This document shows, piece by piece, positions 18,301 through 27,481 of a stretch of DNA of 64,000 bases (the stretch's first letter is position 1; the number at the start of each line of letters is the position of its first letter). The DNA is from Armatimonadota bacterium (lineage in GTDB: Bacteria > Armatimonadota > Fimbriimonadia > Fimbriimonadales > Fimbriimonadaceae). The notes below the pieces were generated by a model. That model searched no databases, was not told the origin of the DNA, and saw only the letters and a program-made list of their open reading frames with translations. The stretch lies in NCBI GenBank assembly GCA_016223145.1, contig JACRPN010000011.1, forward strand, positions 288,704-352,703, read 5' to 3'. The translations under genes and the position numbers were made by a program.

Positions 18301-18976
18301 CAAGAAAAAGACGATGGTGCTCGGAGCCCTTGGCGTGGCTCTGCTCGCGGTCGGCGCTTTCCAATTCGTGGGGAGTGGCGAGCCCGCGAAGAAGGACAGA
18401 GCCGACAAGAAGCAGTCAACAGCGGCGGCGCTCTATGAGGATGGCGACGCCACCGCAAAGCTGAAGAACTTGGTGGCCAACAACCAGATTTCCGAGGACA
18501 ATCCGGCAAGCCTGGTCTACAACATCCCGCTTAACCAGCGCGATCCCTTTGCCAGGTCGGGCTCCATGCCGCCCGTTCAGCAAGGGAATCCGCCCGCCCA
18601 GCCAGAACCGGCAAAATCGACGACTCCAAAGCCTCCGATCTTGGGTGGCAACCCGCCTCTCGGCGGTTCGATGCCGCCGTTTCCGGTTCCTGGTGCAGGC
18701 CAAGCCGGACTTCCTGGCGCGGATGGCGTGGGCGTTCGCCCCGGCGATCCGCTGCGCCAGCCTGATGAATTCGCCTTTACGGCGGTTGGCCTCATTGAGG
18801 GGACCCATCCCGCCGTGGTCTTCGCCGATGGCTCGGGAAACCAGAAGCTGGTTCCCGTCGGAGGCGAGATCGGCCCAGACTCGACCCTGGCCAAGATTTC
18901 AAAGAACAAGGTGTACGTGAAACATCACAAGAAGATGTTGACCTTTATCGTTGGAGGAACCCCCAATGCTCAATAA
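18290..18976 (+). CDS. pilP: PilP-like pilus assembly protein
   Basis: 228 aa. N-terminal transmembrane segment (VLGALGVALLAVGAFQFVG, 11-29), a Pro/Gly-rich linker (about 95-160), and a C-terminal domain (EFAFTAVGLIEGTHPAVVFADGSGNQKLVPVGGEIG) resembling the PilP/GspC homology domain that binds the secretin N0 domain. Unlike classical PilP it has no lipobox Cys and is instead a bitopic protein as in GspC. AAGGAG precedes the ATG at 18290. Name is given from position and domain, so moderate confidence. Confidence 0.7.
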   Translation: MDANKKKTMVLGALGVALLAVGAFQFVGSGEPAKKDRADKKQSTAAALYEDGDATAKLKNLVANNQISEDNPASLVYNIPLNQRDPFARSGSMPPVQQGNPPAQPEPAKSTTPKPPILGGNPPLGGSMPPFPVPGAGQAGLPGADGVGVRPGDPLRQPDEFAFTAVGLIEGTHPAVVFADGSGNQKLVPVGGEIGPDSTLAKISKNKVYVKHHKKMLTFIVGGTPNAQ

Positions 18977-21806
18977 GCCTAAAATCCTAATTGCGGGTGC
19001 TTTGGCGCTTGTCCTGTCGGCTTCCGCCGCCGCACAGGGCTTGCTCGAAGCCGTAAAGCCCGCGTTCGCCAATGGCGGCCATTCGCTGACAGTCAGCGGC
19101 GACGGGCTCAGCGAGCCGAAGGTGGCATCCACCAACGGCGGCAAGACCTGGAAGTTCACCTTCTCTGGAAAGCTGAAAGGCAAAGCCGGCTATACGCGAA
19201 CCCGCGAAGCCGGACTTCGCTACTTCACCTACGGCTGGCAGAACGCCAAGCCGCCCTCGGTCTTCGTGTGCCTCTACTTCACGGCTGCCGAGGAACCCAA
19301 GGCCACCGAGACGGCCGACGGCTGGACGATCAGTTGGGGAGACGAGAGCGCCGATTGGATCGGCCAAGCGGCATCCTCGACCCAGAAGGCCGCCGCAACG
19401 GCTGCGGTCGAGCAATCGCCCGATCCGACGCCCGCCGCAAAGGGCCCGAAGATCACCATCGACGTGAGTTCAAAAGCACCGGCTGCAAAGCCGATGAAGA
19501 CGATCAAGCCCATGGGAACGCCCGCGAACCGCACGGTCTCCTTCCCGGAGTCGGTTCCGCCGCTGGACTTCTCCAAGCGCGTGATTCCCGGCGAGGCTGG
19601 AATCGCCCCGGCGCCTAAGCCCGCCGACCCCATGCAGTTCAAGGTCAACCTGACCTTTGTCGCCACGGATGTCGTGCAAATCCTGCGCGCCTTGGCCCAG
19701 CAGGCCGAGGTCAACATCGTCACTTCCCCCGAAGTGGCCGGCAAGATCACGGTCGCGCTGAACCAGGTGACGGTGCAGAGCGCGCTCGACCTTGTTTCGG
19801 CGATGGCGAACCTCCGCTATGCGCGAATGGGCAATGCGTTCATCGTTACGTCGAGCTCCAAGTTTGCCTCGGCGATGCAGCAGATCAAGGGTGGCGCGGA
19901 CACTCCCAGCGAGTCCCGTGTAATCAACTTGATGAGCGGTGAGGGCAACCAGATCAAGCTTTCGGTGCTGAAGGCGATCCCACAGGAGACCATGTCGGGC
20001 CACTATGACCTGGTTCTTCCCAGCGAAAAGGTCGCCATCTCCCAGACCCAGAACCAGGCCTCCTCCGAGGTCGGCGCCGCCGGCGACGACAAGGCCAAGG
20101 GTGGACAAGGCGGAAGTCTGCCCACGGGGCAAGGCACGCAAGGCGCAGCGAGCACCGCGCTTCAAACCGTTTCGAACGACAACGGAAACGGTCCGACCCA
20201 GGCCAATAAGGACCCGTATCTGGTGCTTGTTGGCACTCCGGACCGGCTCACCGAAGTGGAGACCATGGTGCGCGACCTCGACGCGAAGATCCTTCGCGCC
20301 GCGCGCCTCGGCGTGTCCGCCAACATCGGTACCCGCGTCGTCCCGATCTACAGCATGCAGACGTTCCGCATCCGCGAAGCCGTGAAGGCGCTCGTGGACC
20401 GGGACCCCAGCAAAGACTCCTACAACATCACCGAGACCCAGGTCACCCCGGTACCCGGCATGGCGGCTTTCCAAAGCATGCTCATGATCTCCGGTCCTAT
20501 CGAAGCCCTGGACCTCGTGGCCGAGTTCGCTCGATCGTTCGACAGAGCGATCTGCGAAGGCAACGACATCATGTATCCCGAGAGCCAGCAAGACGCTCGC
20601 CAGAGCGTCGAAGTGGTCGAGCTCAAGTTCGTCGAGCCGTTTGAGGTGGCCTATGAGTGCCAGCAGCGCGTGCACGGGCTCCGTGCCTCGCTCCTGCCTG
20701 GACCCGTGGACCCGCTGATGTCCGGCGGCACGTTCCATCGCAAAAAGGACCCTGAACTCTGGGAGCGCAATGAAGCCAAGGGCTCGCGTGTCTTTGGAGA
20801 CGGCGGCGTATCGGCCAGCAGCACGGTCAGCAAGTCGGGCGGTTCCGGTGGCGGCGAAGGCGGCTCCGGAGGTTCCGGTGGATCGGGCGGAACCAAGTCG
20901 GGCGGCTCCGGAAACATCACGAGCGGCCAGCAGGGCGCTTCGATGGCCGGGCGCGAAATGGGCTACGAGCCGATGAAGATCATGCTTCACGGAACGTCTC
21001 AACAGATCGCGGCTGCCAAGAAGCTCATCGAGATGATGGACCTGCCGCCCAAGGTGGTTGCCATCGAGATGCGCGTCATGTCGCTCACCAAGGAAGAAGC
21101 GCTTCGCATGGGCCTCGACTGGAGCCTGCTCACGGGCGGCACGGTGAAGACCCTGCGCTTCAACAACGGCACGGGCGACACGGCGGCAAGCCCCGGCAAC
21201 ATCAGCGGGACGCTGGGATGGGCCGGAGGAGGCTCCTCCGACGTGCTCGGCACGCTCGACAAGCTCGCGGGCACCAACAAGATGCTCGCACGGCCGAACC
21301 TGCTCGCCCTTCACGGCAAGCCGACGAGCCTCTTCATCGGCGACCGCATCCAGTACATCAAGACGATCCAAGCCTCACAGAACGGTACGACGATCACGGT
21401 CGGCGAGCTCAATGTGGGCGTGGAGTTCAACGTGGTGGCGCGGGTCGGCGCGGGTGGAAACCTGATGCTCGACCTGAACCCGAGCCTTTCAATTCTGAAG
21501 GGCTTCACTCCGGTGCCCGGCGGTGGAAACTTGCCCCAGACCACGGAGCGCTACTCGCAGAGCCAGGTCGTCATGAAGAGCGGCGAGACCCTTGCCATCG
21601 GCGGTCTGATCCAGGATGAGGATCGGAAGTCGGTCGGCGGTGTGCCGATCTTGAGCCAGATCCCGCTGATCGGCCAACTGTTCAGCAGGACTGACAACAA
21701 GCGGACCCGTTCAGAGGTGGTGTTCTTCTTGACGGCGAAAGAGGTCGATTACAACGAGCGTGCAAACGCCGCGAATCCGACCAGCATTAAGCCTGATCTG
21801 AAGTAG
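18966..21806 (+). CDS. pilQ: Type IV pilus secretin PilQ
   Basis: 946 aa outer-membrane secretin. Signal peptide 1-24 (ILIAGALALVLSASAAA); an AMIN-like region; STN/N0 domain (MQFKVNLTFVATDVVQILRALAQQAEVNIV) at about 220-250; then N1-type repeats; a Gly/Ser linker rich in GGSGG at ~625-660; secretin barrel (VAIEMRVMSLTKEEALRMGLDW ... VVMKSGETLAIGGLIQDED ... PILSQIPLIGQLFSRT ... SEVVFFLTAKEV) to the end. GGAGG precedes the ATG, which overlaps the upstream gene by 11 nt. A 17-bp perfect hairpin follows the stop, marking the operon end. Longer than most PilQ (700-750 aa) because of the linkers. Confidence 0.92.
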   Translation: MLNKPKILIAGALALVLSASAAAQGLLEAVKPAFANGGHSLTVSGDGLSEPKVASTNGGKTWKFTFSGKLKGKAGYTRTREAGLRYFTYGWQNAKPPSVFVCLYFTAAEEPKATETADGWTISWGDESADWIGQAASSTQKAAATAAVEQSPDPTPAAKGPKITIDVSSKAPAAKPMKTIKPMGTPANRTVSFPESVPPLDFSKRVIPGEAGIAPAPKPADPMQFKVNLTFVATDVVQILRALAQQAEVNIVTSPEVAGKITVALNQVTVQSALDLVSAMANLRYARMGNAFIVTSSSKFASAMQQIKGGADTPSESRVINLMSGEGNQIKLSVLKAIPQETMSGHYDLVLPSEKVAISQTQNQASSEVGAAGDDKAKGGQGGSLPTGQGTQGAASTALQTVSNDNGNGPTQANKDPYLVLVGTPDRLTEVETMVRDLDAKILRAARLGVSANIGTRVVPIYSMQTFRIREAVKALVDRDPSKDSYNITETQVTPVPGMAAFQSMLMISGPIEALDLVAEFARSFDRAICEGNDIMYPESQQDARQSVEVVELKFVEPFEVAYECQQRVHGLRASLLPGPVDPLMSGGTFHRKKDPELWERNEAKGSRVFGDGGVSASSTVSKSGGSGGGEGGSGGSGGSGGTKSGGSGNITSGQQGASMAGREMGYEPMKIMLHGTSQQIAAAKKLIEMMDLPPKVVAIEMRVMSLTKEEALRMGLDWSLLTGGTVKTLRFNNGTGDTAASPGNISGTLGWAGGGSSDVLGTLDKLAGTNKMLARPNLLALHGKPTSLFIGDRIQYIKTIQASQNGTTITVGELNVGVEFNVVARVGAGGNLMLDLNPSLSILKGFTPVPGGGNLPQTTERYSQSQVVMKSGETLAIGGLIQDEDRKSVGGVPILSQIPLIGQLFSRTDNKRTRSEVVFFLTAKEVDYNERANAANPTSIKPDLK

Positions 21807-21837
21807 ACCGGCGTAACGTCGGCATGATAGTCGAAGC

Positions 21838-21876
21838 AGAGAGGCCGCCGGCGCCAATAGCGCCGGCGGCCTCTCT
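21838..21876 (+). terminator. Hairpin after pilQ
   Basis: Perfect 17-bp stem (AGAGAGGCCGCCGGCGC and its complement) with a CAATA loop, 32 nt after the pilQ stop. No T-tract follows, so it may act as an mRNA 3' stabiliser or rho-assisted terminator. Confidence 0.65.
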
Positions 21877-21984
21877 TGCTGTCCGATCCCCTGGTTCGTT
21901 GTTGAGGGCTTCTGGCCGGGGGGGGCCTAAAGACGTTCTTCGCACCTGGATCGAACCCAAACGGCCTTGATCGATGAATCGGAA

Positions 21985-22413
21985 CTACCTAAACGTGAAG
22001 ACAGCCAATATGAGCGAAACCAGCGCGAAGACGGTTGCTACCTTGCCGGCGGCCTGGAGTTTTGGAAGAGCAGACGGCCCTTGTGTTCTTACCAAGCGCT
22101 GTAGGCGGTGGATGATGGCGACCGTAACTGTTAGGCACACAACGGCACCTAATTTGTACCAAAACGTCGAAGGGAGCATTGTGAAGCCTTGCCACTTTGT
22201 GAACACGAGGGCGATGCCTGTGACCCAAAGAACGCCGAGGCCGGCAGTACCGACTGTAGACATCATTGGCGGGAACTTGCCCAGGATGGCTCTGTCCATT
22301 GCTTCGACACGTGACATCAAGACACTCATTACGATGTTGGCTATGGAGACGGCGTACCCCATTGCCATTCCGATGAAGTGCATGACGACCAGAATCTTGA
22401 TCACTACGTCCAA
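21985..22413 (-). CDS. Small four-helix integral membrane protein
   Basis: 142 aa, not recognised with certainty. Four hydrophobic helices: about 4-26 (IKILVVMHFIGMAMGYAVSIA), 50-70 (VGTAGLGVLWVTGIALVF), 80-98 (YKLGAVVCLTVTVAIIH) and 122-140 (VATVFALVSLILAVF). A His in helix 1 (VVMHFIGMAMG) recalls heme- or copper-handling membrane families (DUF2269/CopD-like), a weak resemblance only. I chose the TTG start at 22413 because GGGAGGGAGA lies 5 nt upstream and the longer frame has no hydrophobic or conserved character. Confidence 0.6.
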   Translation of the reverse strand: MDVVIKILVVMHFIGMAMGYAVSIANIVMSVLMSRVEAMDRAILGKFPPMMSTVGTAGLGVLWVTGIALVFTKWQGFTMLPSTFWYKLGAVVCLTVTVAIIHRLQRLVRTQGPSALPKLQAAGKVATVFALVSLILAVFTFR

Positions 22414-22696
22414 GTTGTCTCCCTCCCTGCGGTGACCGGATGCCCGATTCCTCGCTGGATGAAGAGCATAGTGGATCACCCTTCGCGACGGCAACCCAGA
22501 CCGCTGAAAGTAGGTCTTTGTGCCCCAATGCTCTCGTATGGTGGCGACTCGCAGGCCTGGCGCCGCAGGTCTTTGCAGAGAAATGAGAATGGAGAACCCG
22601 GGCTCTGAACTCGTGTTCTCTAAACCCATCGTTCGGACCACGACTGTGAATCGATTGCCCGTTCAGGAGCTACCATCCCCCTTATCCGTGGCTTGG

Positions 22697-24703
22697 TCAC
22701 TTTGCCCGAACTGGCATCACGACCCCCATCCTGAAGTCGTATTGCCACGGCACCTTGTCCGGGTCTCCCGCCGCGGGGTCGGCTCCGCACAGCCCCTTCC
22801 AAAGCTCGGAGGTCGTGACCTCACATTCCCGGATATCGGCCAAATCGCAATCCTGCTCGAAGTAGGCTCGGACCGCCGCCAAATCACCCTTTTGAAGGGC
22901 CAGCATCGCGGTTGCCAGGCGCGCACGCGGCCTCGCAAGCGCCTCTGGGCTCAGCTTGCCAAGGAACGCCTCGAGCAGTAGCAGTGAACGGGCGCCCAAG
23001 AACAGCCAGAGGATTTCGTCCATCAGCTTTGGCTCCTCGCCAAGCAGTTCGAACGCGGTCTCGTAGCGTTTGGAAGCGCTCGGCGCATCGCCCTCTAGGA
23101 CATCGAGTACCGCAAGATTTCGAACTGCCCAGCCGTTAGGCTGCGCCGCGTAGCTTCGATCCCACGCAGCGCGGGCGGCAACTCGGTCACCCAACTGAAA
23201 GTGCACAACCCCCAATTGGAGCCATGCCCAGGCATCTTTGGGATCCCGGCGCACGGCGGTCTGCAGCACGGGTCGCCACTCGGGCCCGACGAAATCGCCT
23301 GGCGGTGTGCTCACGTCCCAGTCTGTGCTTGGGGCGCCGTCCAGGGCGCGCAAGAACGGCACCTGGCGCTCGTCCACGCCGGAATCCGGAAAAGGCGTCT
23401 CCGGGCCGCTGGTGGGTGGCTCACCGTCCAGTTGGCGCCGAGCGTTCTCCAAAGCCCCCCAACCCGAGCCACCGAAAAGAATTTCTGTCGGTGCAATCCG
23501 CGAAGCTTTCCTAAGCTTTTGCTCCGCGTCTTTGAAGGCACTCTCTGGAAACCTCTCTTCGATGAGGGCATCTACTGCCCCAACCGCTTGAGACCACGGC
23601 TCGCGGGCCATGCCGGCCATGGGGCCATACACCTCCAGCCAGCTCCAGTCCGTGTAGGCCGGCATCGGAACATACTCCGCCTGGCGCTTGCCCAGCCCGC
23701 CCTGGATTTCGATGTAGGGGTGAAGAGCGCTTCCCCCTTCCCCCTCACCCGGTTCGCTTCGCTTACCGACCTCCCCCACGAGGGGGGAGGTGGAGGGCGA
23801 AAGCCAATCCTGCCATCTCCTGCCACCAGACCCCATGCCCCAGACCCACTGCTTCCTGCCTTTGAGTAGCGGTGAGGACAGGTGGAGCACGCCGTGGCCG
23901 TTCGGCTCCACCTGCGCCACCCAAGGCCGGCGGCCTTCCGGCACGTCGAAGTAGGTGTCCCTGGGCTTAGGCCGCCTGGTCGGATAGGTCAGGTCCGGCT
24001 CGTCGGCCAGGTTCTTGACCTCGTAACCGTGCCGCCCGTCGTGATAAGGCTCGAACGCCTCGTCCGCGCTCGCAAGCACACGGGCCTCCTCGATCTCGGG
24101 GGGCGCGATGCACGTCCACCAGTACATCGGCTGCGTCTTGGCGTGCGGATTCTGAATTCGCGGCATCACGTGCAGGAAGTCCGAACCCTTGGGGAGCCAC
24201 ACGTCGACCTGCCAGACGATCCCCCTCAGGCGCTCGTATTCCCAGAAACGGATCCCGTCGCCGCCGTCGGGGGCGACCGTCTTGCCCGCAAAAACGGGTT
24301 CGCAGGTGAACACGCAGTGCCCGAAGATCCCCATATTCCACTCCATACCGCCCGAGAACCAAGCGCCGCGAATGCCGATGTTCACGGGCTGAAACACGGG
24401 ATTCACATAGAGCAGCTCGCGGCCCGAGGGCTTGTGGTTGAGAGACCAAAGCCGCCCCCCGAGACCCAGCAAGAACGTCGCCTTGAGCCTATCGCTTTCA
24501 AGCACGGCCACAGGGTGTTTCCTGGGTGCGAGGGTTCGGCCGTAGCCGTCCTGCAGCCGATAGGGGAGGACGGTGTCCATCCAGACCTCCTGGCCCTCGA
24601 AGTGCGCCATGAGAGGAAAGTCGAGCTGAAGAGGGGGATGCGGGTTTTCGGGTCCCAGGTCGGCGCTGGGGAACTCCCATTCGGTTAGGGTGAGCTTCGC
24701 CAC
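22697..24703 (-). CDS. DUF5107 domain protein with tetratricopeptide-type repeats
   Basis: 668 aa. The N-terminal half contains a galactose-mutarotase-like beta-sandwich (GGMEWNMGIFGHCVFTCEPV, WWTCIAPPEIEEARVLASADE, LSSPLLKGRKQWVWGMGSGGRRWQDWL), as in DUF5107 proteins; the C-terminal third has TPR-like repeats (DAWAWLQLGVVHFQLGDRVAARAAWDRSYAAQPNGWAVRNLAVLDV). No signal peptide. About 25-28 residues at ~300-328 (PLVGEVGKRSEPGEGEGG) are encoded by a dispersed F1 repeat inserted in frame. The GTG at 24703 is preferred: CATACT lies 8 nt upstream, and the longer frame passes through another F1 copy. Probable carbohydrate-related role, unproven. Confidence 0.72.
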   Translation of the reverse strand: MAKLTLTEWEFPSADLGPENPHPPLQLDFPLMAHFEGQEVWMDTVLPYRLQDGYGRTLAPRKHPVAVLESDRLKATFLLGLGGRLWSLNHKPSGRELLYVNPVFQPVNIGIRGAWFSGGMEWNMGIFGHCVFTCEPVFAGKTVAPDGGDGIRFWEYERLRGIVWQVDVWLPKGSDFLHVMPRIQNPHAKTQPMYWWTCIAPPEIEEARVLASADEAFEPYHDGRHGYEVKNLADEPDLTYPTRRPKPRDTYFDVPEGRRPWVAQVEPNGHGVLHLSSPLLKGRKQWVWGMGSGGRRWQDWLSPSTSPLVGEVGKRSEPGEGEGGSALHPYIEIQGGLGKRQAEYVPMPAYTDWSWLEVYGPMAGMAREPWSQAVGAVDALIEERFPESAFKDAEQKLRKASRIAPTEILFGGSGWGALENARRQLDGEPPTSGPETPFPDSGVDERQVPFLRALDGAPSTDWDVSTPPGDFVGPEWRPVLQTAVRRDPKDAWAWLQLGVVHFQLGDRVAARAAWDRSYAAQPNGWAVRNLAVLDVLEGDAPSASKRYETAFELLGEEPKLMDEILWLFLGARSLLLLEAFLGKLSPEALARPRARLATAMLALQKGDLAAVRAYFEQDCDLADIRECEVTTSELWKGLCGADPAAGDPDKVPWQYDFRMGVVMPVRAK
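23722..23806. repeat. F1 dispersed repeat inside the DUF5107 gene
   Basis: Contains CACCCGGTTCGCTTCGCTTA and the hairpin CTCCCCC-ACGA-GGGGGGAG. It shares its conserved end (reverse complement GCGAACCGGGTGAGGGG) with copies at 9718-9775, 24768-24822 (with one mismatch) and 63926-64000. The host frame stays open through it. Confidence 0.75.
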
Positions 24704-24952
24704 GTCTAGGGAGTATGCCGGTCTAGACGACTGAGAAGGGAGGGGGTGGGGACATAGCCACTTGGTTTGGTTCACCTCCCCCCGCCGGGGGGAGGCTGTG
24801 AGCGAAGCGAACAGGGTGAGGGGCAAGGACCACGAACATCTATCTAACCGGCAATGAAGGGGTGGGGTGGGTAAGAAGGTGAGCCGGTGAGTCGGTGAGG
24901 GCGGCGAGGAGTGAGCCGGTAAGAATCGTGATTGCGGCTGAGCCCGCCTCGG
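24704..24952. repeat. Intergenic F1 repeat and purine-rich low-complexity DNA
   Basis: 24768-24822 is an F1 copy (CCTCCCCCCGCCGGGGGGAG hairpin, then GCGAAGCGAACAGGGTGAGG). From 24860 to 24930 the + strand consists of degenerate GGTGAGCCGGTGAG-type units. No gene is seen. The CATACT -10 box of the DUF5107 gene lies at 24712-24717 (minus strand). Confidence 0.6.
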
Positions 24953-26416
24953 TCAGTCGCTTTGCCTGAGGCGCCTTCTAAAAGGCCCCAAAAAGGGCAG
25001 CAGAAGGCATAGCCCAAACAGCGGCGGGGACCAGCGAGCAAGTGGAAACAGGTCCGCTTTCGCAGGGATCTTCAGCTCGGCGTGAAGCGGCACCCTCTTC
25101 CCGAGCGGCGCTTCTGAGAGCACCCGCCCCCGTTGATCGACCGCTAACGTGTATCCAAGGCACGCCGACCGGACCAGGGGCAATCCGCACTCGATAGCCC
25201 GCCACGTCGCCGCATCCTTGAGCTGATCGGGCGCGGCGGTGCCCATGTACCAATCGTCGATGGACATCTGCGCCAAGAGCTGAGCGCCTTGGGCTGCGTG
25301 AGTCTGGGCGATGTCACTGAACAGGCCCTCGAAGCAAAGCAGCGCCCCCACTTTGATCCCTGCAACCTCGATCGTTTTGACCTGATCGCCGGGTGTCAGG
25401 TCGCCACCCGGAAGCTGAAAGGCGTCGGCGATCGGCAGCAGGCCGCGCAACGGGACGTACTCGCCGAACACCACCAGCCTGGTCTTGTCGGCATACTGCC
25501 AGGTGCCGTCATAGGCGAACGCCGATTGATAGGTAGGGTCCTTGCCGCGCCTGCCGCCGAGCAGCACCGCAGGGCGATCGCCAAGCTTGAACCGCTTTGG
25601 GGGAGGCCAGGTGCCGTTGGTTTCCATCAGCCCCTCGGGAAGCACCAAGAGCGTGGCCTTCTGCATGGAAGCGGCGAGGTAGAGAGCGTCGACGGCCTGA
25701 GAAGCGCCCAACTCCCGTTCGCTGGGTGTGCCGAACGCCATATCGACCCCGAGCTGGCCGACGGTAACGGTTGTGAGCGTCCCTTCAAAGGGCGCGCCGT
25801 ACCGGACGATGCTGGTTGCCAGCAGGACGATCCACGCCATCAGGTGCGCGCGGAGCCCCACGAACGGCTGGCCCACCAGGAATCGCGCGATCAGGACGTT
25901 GGCCATCGCGACCCAGGCCGAGGCGCCGTAGATCGAGCCGAACCAGGCCAATTGGCAGAGCACCGGGAACGGAGTCAACGGCGTGGCCAAAAGCCCCCAT
26001 GGAAACGCCACCGTCGGAAGGAAGCTCCGCAGGACTTCTACGCCCGCCCAGAGCAGCGGGATCATCCAGGGCGCCTCGAGCTCCCAAGCCTTGGCGGCGA
26101 GCCAGGCAAAAAGCGCGAAGTAGCAGGCCAGGAAGAGCGAGGCCAGAACCAACGGGATCAGGCCCATCAGCCAATTGCCAACCCAGTGCGCCACCAGATC
26201 CTGCAGCCAGAGCATCTGCCCGAGCCCGAACAACACCCCAAAGCAATATCCCGACTTGAGCGCTTGCCGGCCGTCCAAGCCCTTCAGGCTTGCGAGCCAA
26301 GGAGCCAGCCCCACGAAAGCAAGTAGCCCTAGCCTTAAAGGAGGGAACGCCAACTGGAATAGCGCCGCGCTGAGGAGGATGGGAGCGGCTTTTGTCAGAG
26401 ATTCCTTCAGCCGCAT
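24953..26416 (-). CDS. lnt: Apolipoprotein N-acyltransferase
   Basis: 487 aa inner-membrane enzyme N-acylating the diacylglyceryl-Cys of lipoproteins, the last step of lipoprotein maturation in diderms. Six or more hydrophobic helices in residues 10-205, then a nitrilase-like domain with the catalytic triad Glu261 (LVLPEGLME), Lys311 (YADKTRLVVFGEYVPL) and Cys361 (ALLCFEGLFSD), and a last transmembrane helix at ~463-478. A TATAAC box (26423-26428) ends 6 nt before the ATG: leaderless. Consistent with the lipid A genes and the outer-membrane secretin. Confidence 0.93.
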   Translation of the reverse strand: MRLKESLTKAAPILLSAALFQLAFPPLRLGLLAFVGLAPWLASLKGLDGRQALKSGYCFGVLFGLGQMLWLQDLVAHWVGNWLMGLIPLVLASLFLACYFALFAWLAAKAWELEAPWMIPLLWAGVEVLRSFLPTVAFPWGLLATPLTPFPVLCQLAWFGSIYGASAWVAMANVLIARFLVGQPFVGLRAHLMAWIVLLATSIVRYGAPFEGTLTTVTVGQLGVDMAFGTPSERELGASQAVDALYLAASMQKATLLVLPEGLMETNGTWPPPKRFKLGDRPAVLLGGRRGKDPTYQSAFAYDGTWQYADKTRLVVFGEYVPLRGLLPIADAFQLPGGDLTPGDQVKTIEVAGIKVGALLCFEGLFSDIAQTHAAQGAQLLAQMSIDDWYMGTAAPDQLKDAATWRAIECGLPLVRSACLGYTLAVDQRGRVLSEAPLGKRVPLHAELKIPAKADLFPLARWSPPLFGLCLLLPFLGPFRRRLRQSD

Positions 26417-26491
26417 GACCGGGTTATACCGCAGGGTCCCAGAACCTCTTGAAGGCGTGGTCCGTTGAGGGTCTGGAAGTGTCCGGGCGGG

Positions 26492-27409
26492 TCAGACTTC
26501 CCAGGGCCGGATTTCACCTTGCTCCACGCCATCCTCGCTGAGCTTCAGGCCGCCGATCCGCAGAACTTGCACGGGGGTCGGCGGAACGGCGGTCGTGCGC
26601 GCCAAAGCGACGCCGCGCCCAAAGTCGATCTCGTCTAGCACTCCGTAGCCGAAATCCTCGCCGCCGCTTCTGGCAAAGCTGCACAGCAGCCCCTTGTACT
26701 GCTCGGGACGGACGACTTGAAACTTCGAAGTGTGGGTGCTGTCCAGGGCGCGGGACACTTCGAGGTCCTCGAACTCTCCGTCGGAAACGACGAGAAGCGT
26801 TGCGCCGCAGCACTCGGCGTGGAGTGCGGCCTCGATTCCCGCGGCCTTTCGCTCTGCTTCGCCGAGCGCTCGGCCTGACCCGAGCCGCGCACCCTCGATG
26901 GCCAGGTTCCTGAGTGGGACCTCGTGGGAGGCGCACTGCTCCAGGAGCTTCAGCCATTGTGCCCTCCTCTGGGCGGTCTCTACGACCGTCGGAAACGCGG
27001 CAGGAAGCTCGACCTCCTCTGGCCCCACCGGCCAATCGCAAAGGTCCACCTGCGCCTGCGAAGACAGGAGGATTTGCGCGGGGCCGAGTACCTCGGCGAG
27101 GGCTCCAGTGAGCTGCCGCATCAAGGGTCCGGGCCTATAGGCAAAAAGCTGAACGATGGGGTCTTGCTGCGCCAGCCGCACCATGGAGACCGTCGCCGCG
27201 ACCAGCATGTGCGGCGCGCGGAGTGGCGAAAGCGAGCCATAGAACCGCCAAGCCGTCAACTGGTCCCCTCTCCAAAGCCCGATTCGGCCCGCGGGCCCCA
27301 GCATCGAGTCCATCGGATCCGCGATGACCAGGTCTCGGCCCTTTCGGTTGTGGCGCAGCCAGTCGCGCCAGGAGGTTCCTGGGCTCCCCACCAGCAGCGT
27401 TCCGGCCAT
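26492..27409 (-). CDS. Hypothetical protein
   Basis: 305 aa, no family recognised. No signal peptide or membrane helix. It begins TLLVGSPGTSWRDWLRHNRKGRDLVIADPMDS and continues with predicted alternating strands and helices; GSPGTSW is reminiscent of, but does not fit, a P-loop. The frame runs upstream to 28900 but that part is antisense to the transporter gene; the ATG at 27409 has a TATACT box (27416-27421) 6 nt upstream and gives a coherent hydrophobic N-terminal strand. Divergent from the transporter gene at 27482, sharing a 72-nt intergenic space. Confidence 0.65.
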   Translation of the reverse strand: MAGTLLVGSPGTSWRDWLRHNRKGRDLVIADPMDSMLGPAGRIGLWRGDQLTAWRFYGSLSPLRAPHMLVAATVSMVRLAQQDPIVQLFAYRPGPLMRQLTGALAEVLGPAQILLSSQAQVDLCDWPVGPEEVELPAAFPTVVETAQRRAQWLKLLEQCASHEVPLRNLAIEGARLGSGRALGEAERKAAGIEAALHAECCGATLLVVSDGEFEDLEVSRALDSTHTSKFQVVRPEQYKGLLCSFARSGGEDFGYGVLDEIDFGRGVALARTTAVPPTPVQVLRIGGLKLSEDGVEQGEIRPWEV

Positions 27410-27415
27410 TGGGCA

Positions 27416-27421
27416 AGTATA
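27416..27421 (-). promoter_or_regulatory. -10 box TATACT of the hypothetical gene
   Basis: TATACT on the minus strand, 6 nt before the ATG at 27409. The same position read on the plus strand is AGTATA(GT), so it could also contribute TATAGT to the divergent transporter gene. Confidence 0.55.
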
Positions 27422-27481
27422 GTGCCTCATCGGTCCCGCCAAGCAGGAATTGGGGCGGGGGGTCCAGAACGAAAGCTCAGG

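Noticed and set aside
19470..21371. 633-codon open frame on the minus strand
   Set aside because: Fully antisense to pilQ; composition is His/Arg/Leu-rich with no recognisable motif, as expected for a shadow frame in GC-rich DNA.
22414..22696. Gene in the 280-nt space between the four-helix protein and the DUF5107 gene
   Set aside because: Open frames here overlap only partly, have no start signals and no protein-like composition.
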